Shown here: positions 61,345 through 64,000 of the stretch, piece after piece
Layout: each line of letters starts with the position of its first letter
Position numbering within the stretch: the first letter of the stretch is position 1
Origin: Flavobacterium araucananum
Lineage (GTDB): Bacteria; Bacteroidota; Bacteroidia; Flavobacteriales; Flavobacteriaceae
Length of the DNA: 64,000 nt
Assembly (NCBI RefSeq): GCF_002222055.1
Contig: NZ_MUGS01000005.1
Location: forward strand, 187,319 to 251,318
Direction: 5' to 3'
Made by a program: the position numbers and the translations under genes
Notes under the pieces: generated by a model
What the model was told of the DNA's origin: nothing
Database searches by the model: none
What the model saw: only the letters and a program-made list of their open reading frames with translations

Positions 61345-62295
61345 ATGCTCGACATTCAAAATATTTCTTTTTCGTATACCGATAGCCCCGTTATAAAAAA
61401 CGTTTCTTTTACCATTAATAAAGGCGAAAATATTGCTATTATTGGCGAAAGTGGCTGCGGAAAAAGTACACTTCTTAAATTAATGTACGGTTTATATGAC
61501 TTAGATGAAGGCAAGATTTTTTATAACGATAAGCCAATTTATGGTCCTAAATACAATTTGATTCCCGGAATGCCATTTATGAAATATCTGGCTCAGGATT
61601 TTGATTTGTCTCCTTTTGAAACAGTGGCAGAGAATGTTGGGAAATTTCTTTCTAATGGTTTTGCGAACATGAAAAAATTACGTGTTCAGGAATTATTGGA
61701 GATGGTCGAAATGGAGCAGTTCTCGAATGTAAAAGCTAAGTTTTTAAGTGGAGGACAGCAGCAAAGAGTAGCATTGGTAAGAGTTTTGGCATTAGAGCCC
61801 GAAGTTATTTTGCTCGATGAGCCTTTTAGCCAGATTGATGCTTTTCGTAAAAATGCTTTACGCCGGAATTTATTTCGATACTTAAAACAAAAAGAGATTA
61901 CCTGCATTATTGCAACCCACGATAGTACAGATGCTTTGTCGTTTGCAGATCAGGCGATCGTAATGAGAAACGGAGAAATAATAGTAAAGGACGATCCTAT
62001 AAAAATATACGAAGATCCCGAAACGAAATATGTAGCATCACTTTTTGGAGAAGTAAATGAAGTTCCTACTCATTTATTACTTTCTTACGAAGATCAAACT
62101 CATAAAACATTGGTCTATCCGCACCAGTTCAAAATGGTAGCAGAATCTAATTTGCCGGTAAAAATTAGAAGAACTTATTTTAGAGGAAATCACTATTTAA
62201 TCGAAACAGTCTATAAAAGACAGCTTGTGTTCTTTGAAAGTGAAATTGATTTGCCACTTGAACAGGAAATATTTTTAGGCTTAAATTATTTATAA
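61345..62295 (+). CDS. Orphan ABC transporter ATP-binding protein
   Basis: 316 residues from ATG 61345. Walker A is GESGCGKSTLLKLMYGL, signature LSGGQQQRVALVRVLAL, Walker B VILLDEPFSQID, H-loop ATHDSTDAL. The C-terminal 80 residues, after the ATPase domain, resemble an OB-like regulatory extension of sugar, iron or polyamine importers (PotA type). No permease or binding-protein gene is adjacent, so its partner is elsewhere or absent. Confidence 0.87.
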   Translation: MLDIQNISFSYTDSPVIKNVSFTINKGENIAIIGESGCGKSTLLKLMYGLYDLDEGKIFYNDKPIYGPKYNLIPGMPFMKYLAQDFDLSPFETVAENVGKFLSNGFANMKKLRVQELLEMVEMEQFSNVKAKFLSGGQQQRVALVRVLALEPEVILLDEPFSQIDAFRKNALRRNLFRYLKQKEITCIIATHDSTDALSFADQAIVMRNGEIIVKDDPIKIYEDPETKYVASLFGEVNEVPTHLLLSYEDQTHKTLVYPHQFKMVAESNLPVKIRRTYFRGNHYLIETVYKRQLVFFESEIDLPLEQEIFLGLNYL

Positions 62296-62352
62296 TTAGA
62301 GAATGTGTCAATTAGAAAATTAGATAATTCTTTTTTTACTTAATAAAATAGT

Positions 62353-62389
62353 AAACCCGACAGGCCTTTAAAAATCTGTCGGGTTTTTT
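62353..62389 (+). terminator. Rho-independent terminator between convergent genes
   Basis: AAACCCGACAG pairs with CTGTCGGGTTT around a 12-base loop and ends in a T-run on the plus strand. On the minus strand the flank is less T-rich, so it mainly serves the ABC ATPase gene. Confidence 0.88.
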
Positions 62390-62411
62390 ATTTTAAATTG
62401 TTTGAAGAAAT

Positions 62412-64000
62412 CTAGTTTTTCAAATACTTTTCTAAGAACTGATCTTGTTCCCAAAGCAGGTGCAAAATGTTTTCTTTGGCAACATAACTATGCGCTTCTT
62501 TAGGCAAAATCACCATTCTGGTAGTTGCTCCCAAACCTTTTAAAGCCTGGTAGTAACGCTCTGTTTGCAAAGTAAAAGTTCCGGGATTATTATCTGCTTC
62601 ACCATGAACTAATAAAAGAGGTGTTTTCATCTTGTCTGCATTCATAAAAGGAGACATCGCTGTGTAAACCTCAGGAGCTTCCCAGTAATTACGTTGCTCG
62701 CTCTGGAAACCAAACGGGGTCAGAGTCCTGTTGTAAGCACCACTTCTGGCAATTCCGCAAGCAAAAAGATTAGAATGAGTCAATAAGTTTGCCGTCATAA
62801 AAGCACCGTAAGAGTGTCCGCCAATCGCTACTTTCTTGCGGTTAATATATCCCAAAGCATCAACAGCATCAATTGCAGCAGCTGCATTATCTACAAGTTG
62901 AGGTATAAAATTATCATTAGGTTCTGTGGTTCCTTCTCCAATAATAGGAAACGCAGCATCATCTAAAACCGCATAACCTTTGGTTACCCAATATACAAAC
63001 GATCCGTAATAAGGAACCGTAAATTCATTTGAGTTCTGAGTCGATTGTCCGGCGCTGTTTTTGTCTTTATATTCCGCTGGATAAGCCCAGATTAATAACG
63101 GCAATTTCTCTTTTTTGACTTTGTCATAACCGGCAGGCAAATATAAAGTTCCCGAAAGTTCAACACCATCTTTACGCTTGTATTTGATTACTTCCTTGCT
63201 TACGTTTTTAATGCTTTCAAACGGATTTTTGAATGCTGTTATTGGTGTTAGACTGTTTTGTTTTTTGATATTTCTGAAATAATAATTCGGAGCTTCGCTT
63301 TTAGACTGAATCTGAACTAAAATTTTGCCGGATTTTAAATCGCTAATTTCTAGTAAATCTTCTTTTTTGTCTTTGTAAGTTGAAGTGTAAATACGCTTGG
63401 ATTGCAAGGTTTTGATGTTGAATTCATCAATAAAAGGAAATTGACCTTCTTTTGTATATCCTTCACCAATACGATACGCATTGTCTTTTTCAAGTGCTAA
63501 AACGTATTTGTTGTATTCATTCTTTTTAGTCTCAAAAGCTCCCGGGTCAGAATAAACATCTTGCTGATTTCTATCTGTAATTATTTTTGGCTGCTGGGTT
63601 GTATTGGATGGATTAATCAAATATGTTTTGGTGTTACGGGTATCGTACCACTCATCTGTAAGAAAAGCAATATTGTCATTACCCCAAACAATGTTGTTGT
63701 AGCGTTGTGGTACTTTTACCAATGCAGTTGCATTATTTGCAAAAGGAGCTTCCCAAAGAAAAACTTCATCTCTAAAATCTACTTTATTTGCCGGATCTCC
63801 TTCGTCTAAAGCGACAACATACGATAATGTTGCAGGTTTATCATTTCTCCATGTCATCTCTCTCTTTCCTTTTCGAACCGCCATAAAACCTTTTGGGATC
63901 ACCTCGTTTAAAGGAACTTCGTTAACTGTTTTTACTTCTTTTCCTCTCGCATCATAAACAATTGTTTTAGACGGAAATCTATTTAGAGGAACTACATACG
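62412..64000 (-). CDS. S9-family (prolyl oligopeptidase-type) peptidase, 5' end outside window
   Basis: The frame is open to the window edge; a GTG at 63902 is an internal codon because conserved-looking sequence continues upstream (VVPLNRFPSKTIVYDARGKE). The first visible half has beta-propeller character. The C-terminal alpha/beta-hydrolase domain has the nucleophile GGHSYGAFMTANLL, Asp in LLVHGEADNNPGTF and His in LPKEAHSYVAKEN. Removes dipeptides or cleaves oligopeptides, probably in the periplasm; the signal region is not visible. Confidence 0.9.
   Translation of the reverse strand, partial: YVVPLNRFPSKTIVYDARGKEVKTVNEVPLNEVIPKGFMAVRKGKREMTWRNDKPATLSYVVALDEGDPANKVDFRDEVFLWEAPFANNATALVKVPQRYNNIVWGNDNIAFLTDEWYDTRNTKTYLINPSNTTQQPKIITDRNQQDVYSDPGAFETKKNEYNKYVLALEKDNAYRIGEGYTKEGQFPFIDEFNIKTLQSKRIYTSTYKDKKEDLLEISDLKSGKILVQIQSKSEAPNYYFRNIKKQNSLTPITAFKNPFESIKNVSKEVIKYKRKDGVELSGTLYLPAGYDKVKKEKLPLLIWAYPAEYKDKNSAGQSTQNSNEFTVPYYGSFVYWVTKGYAVLDDAAFPIIGEGTTEPNDNFIPQLVDNAAAAIDAVDALGYINRKKVAIGGHSYGAFMTANLLTHSNLFACGIARSGAYNRTLTPFGFQSEQRNYWEAPEVYTAMSPFMNADKMKTPLLLVHGEADNNPGTFTLQTERYYQALKGLGATTRMVILPKEAHSYVAKENILHLLWEQDQFLEKYLKN

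Noticed and set aside
1..64000. Insertion sequence, prophage or integron
   Set aside because: No transposase, integrase, phage structural gene or paired terminal repeats with target duplication were seen.

Overview
The window reads as chromosomal DNA of a Flavobacterium-like member of the Bacteroidota. The DNA is AT-rich. Many genes are preceded by the Bacteroidota-type promoter (TTTG, about 19-20 bases, TAnnTTTG). Typical gene content includes a PorV/PorQ-family outer-membrane protein, an Lnb_N/DUF4105 protein, a DUF4369 lipoprotein and a dense surface-glycan locus.

Bases 1-34452 form one long, tightly packed, co-directional surface polysaccharide locus. It opens with the 3' part of a membrane-bound nucleotide-sugar 4,6-dehydratase that ends in a terminator. 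An ABC-2 polysaccharide exporter follows (Wzm-like permease, then a Wzt-like ATPase with a C-terminal glycan-binding domain). Then come two GT10 and one GT11 fucosyltransferase-family enzymes, many GT2-type and GT4-type glycosyltransferases, a neuA-neuB-neuC set for an activated sialic-acid-type sugar, and two NodB-type deacetylases. Acyltransferases of several folds are present (two left-handed beta-helix proteins, acyltransferase-3, GNAT, and MBOAT with an SGNH-like partner). The locus closes with an O-antigen ligase/polymerase-family membrane protein and a WcaJ-type initiating sugar transferase. Two broken genes lie inside it: an internally deleted GDP-L-fucose synthase remnant and a 36-residue C-terminal scrap of GDP-mannose 4,6-dehydratase. 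The GDP-fucose supply has therefore been lost from this locus while the fucosyltransferases remain.

Bases 34454-44755 hold envelope and housekeeping genes. These are Lnb_N and PorV/PorQ proteins, phosphatidylserine synthase, a GH25 lysozyme, a kpsF-tatC-AhpD-like-lptB cluster on the minus strand, recQ, and a small RelE/ParE-type toxin-antitoxin pair whose promoter overlaps a 9-bp tandem repeat.

Bases 44776-64000 carry ordinary metabolism and stress genes. They include a COG2509 flavoprotein, quinone oxidoreductase, aminopeptidase P, exported MsrA and MsrB, idi, a QueD-type enzyme, peroxiredoxin, manA, two identical tRNA-Thr(UGU) genes in duplicated promoter-tRNA-terminator cassettes, a patatin-like protein, htpG, two lipoproteins (one OmpA-family), an orphan ABC ATPase and a 5'-truncated S9 peptidase. 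Intergenic spaces contain two families of imperfect palindromes (GCCACGAATT-type and ACTGAGACTG-type). No insertion sequence, prophage, rRNA or CRISPR array was seen. No stretch longer than 300 bases is entirely without a gene.
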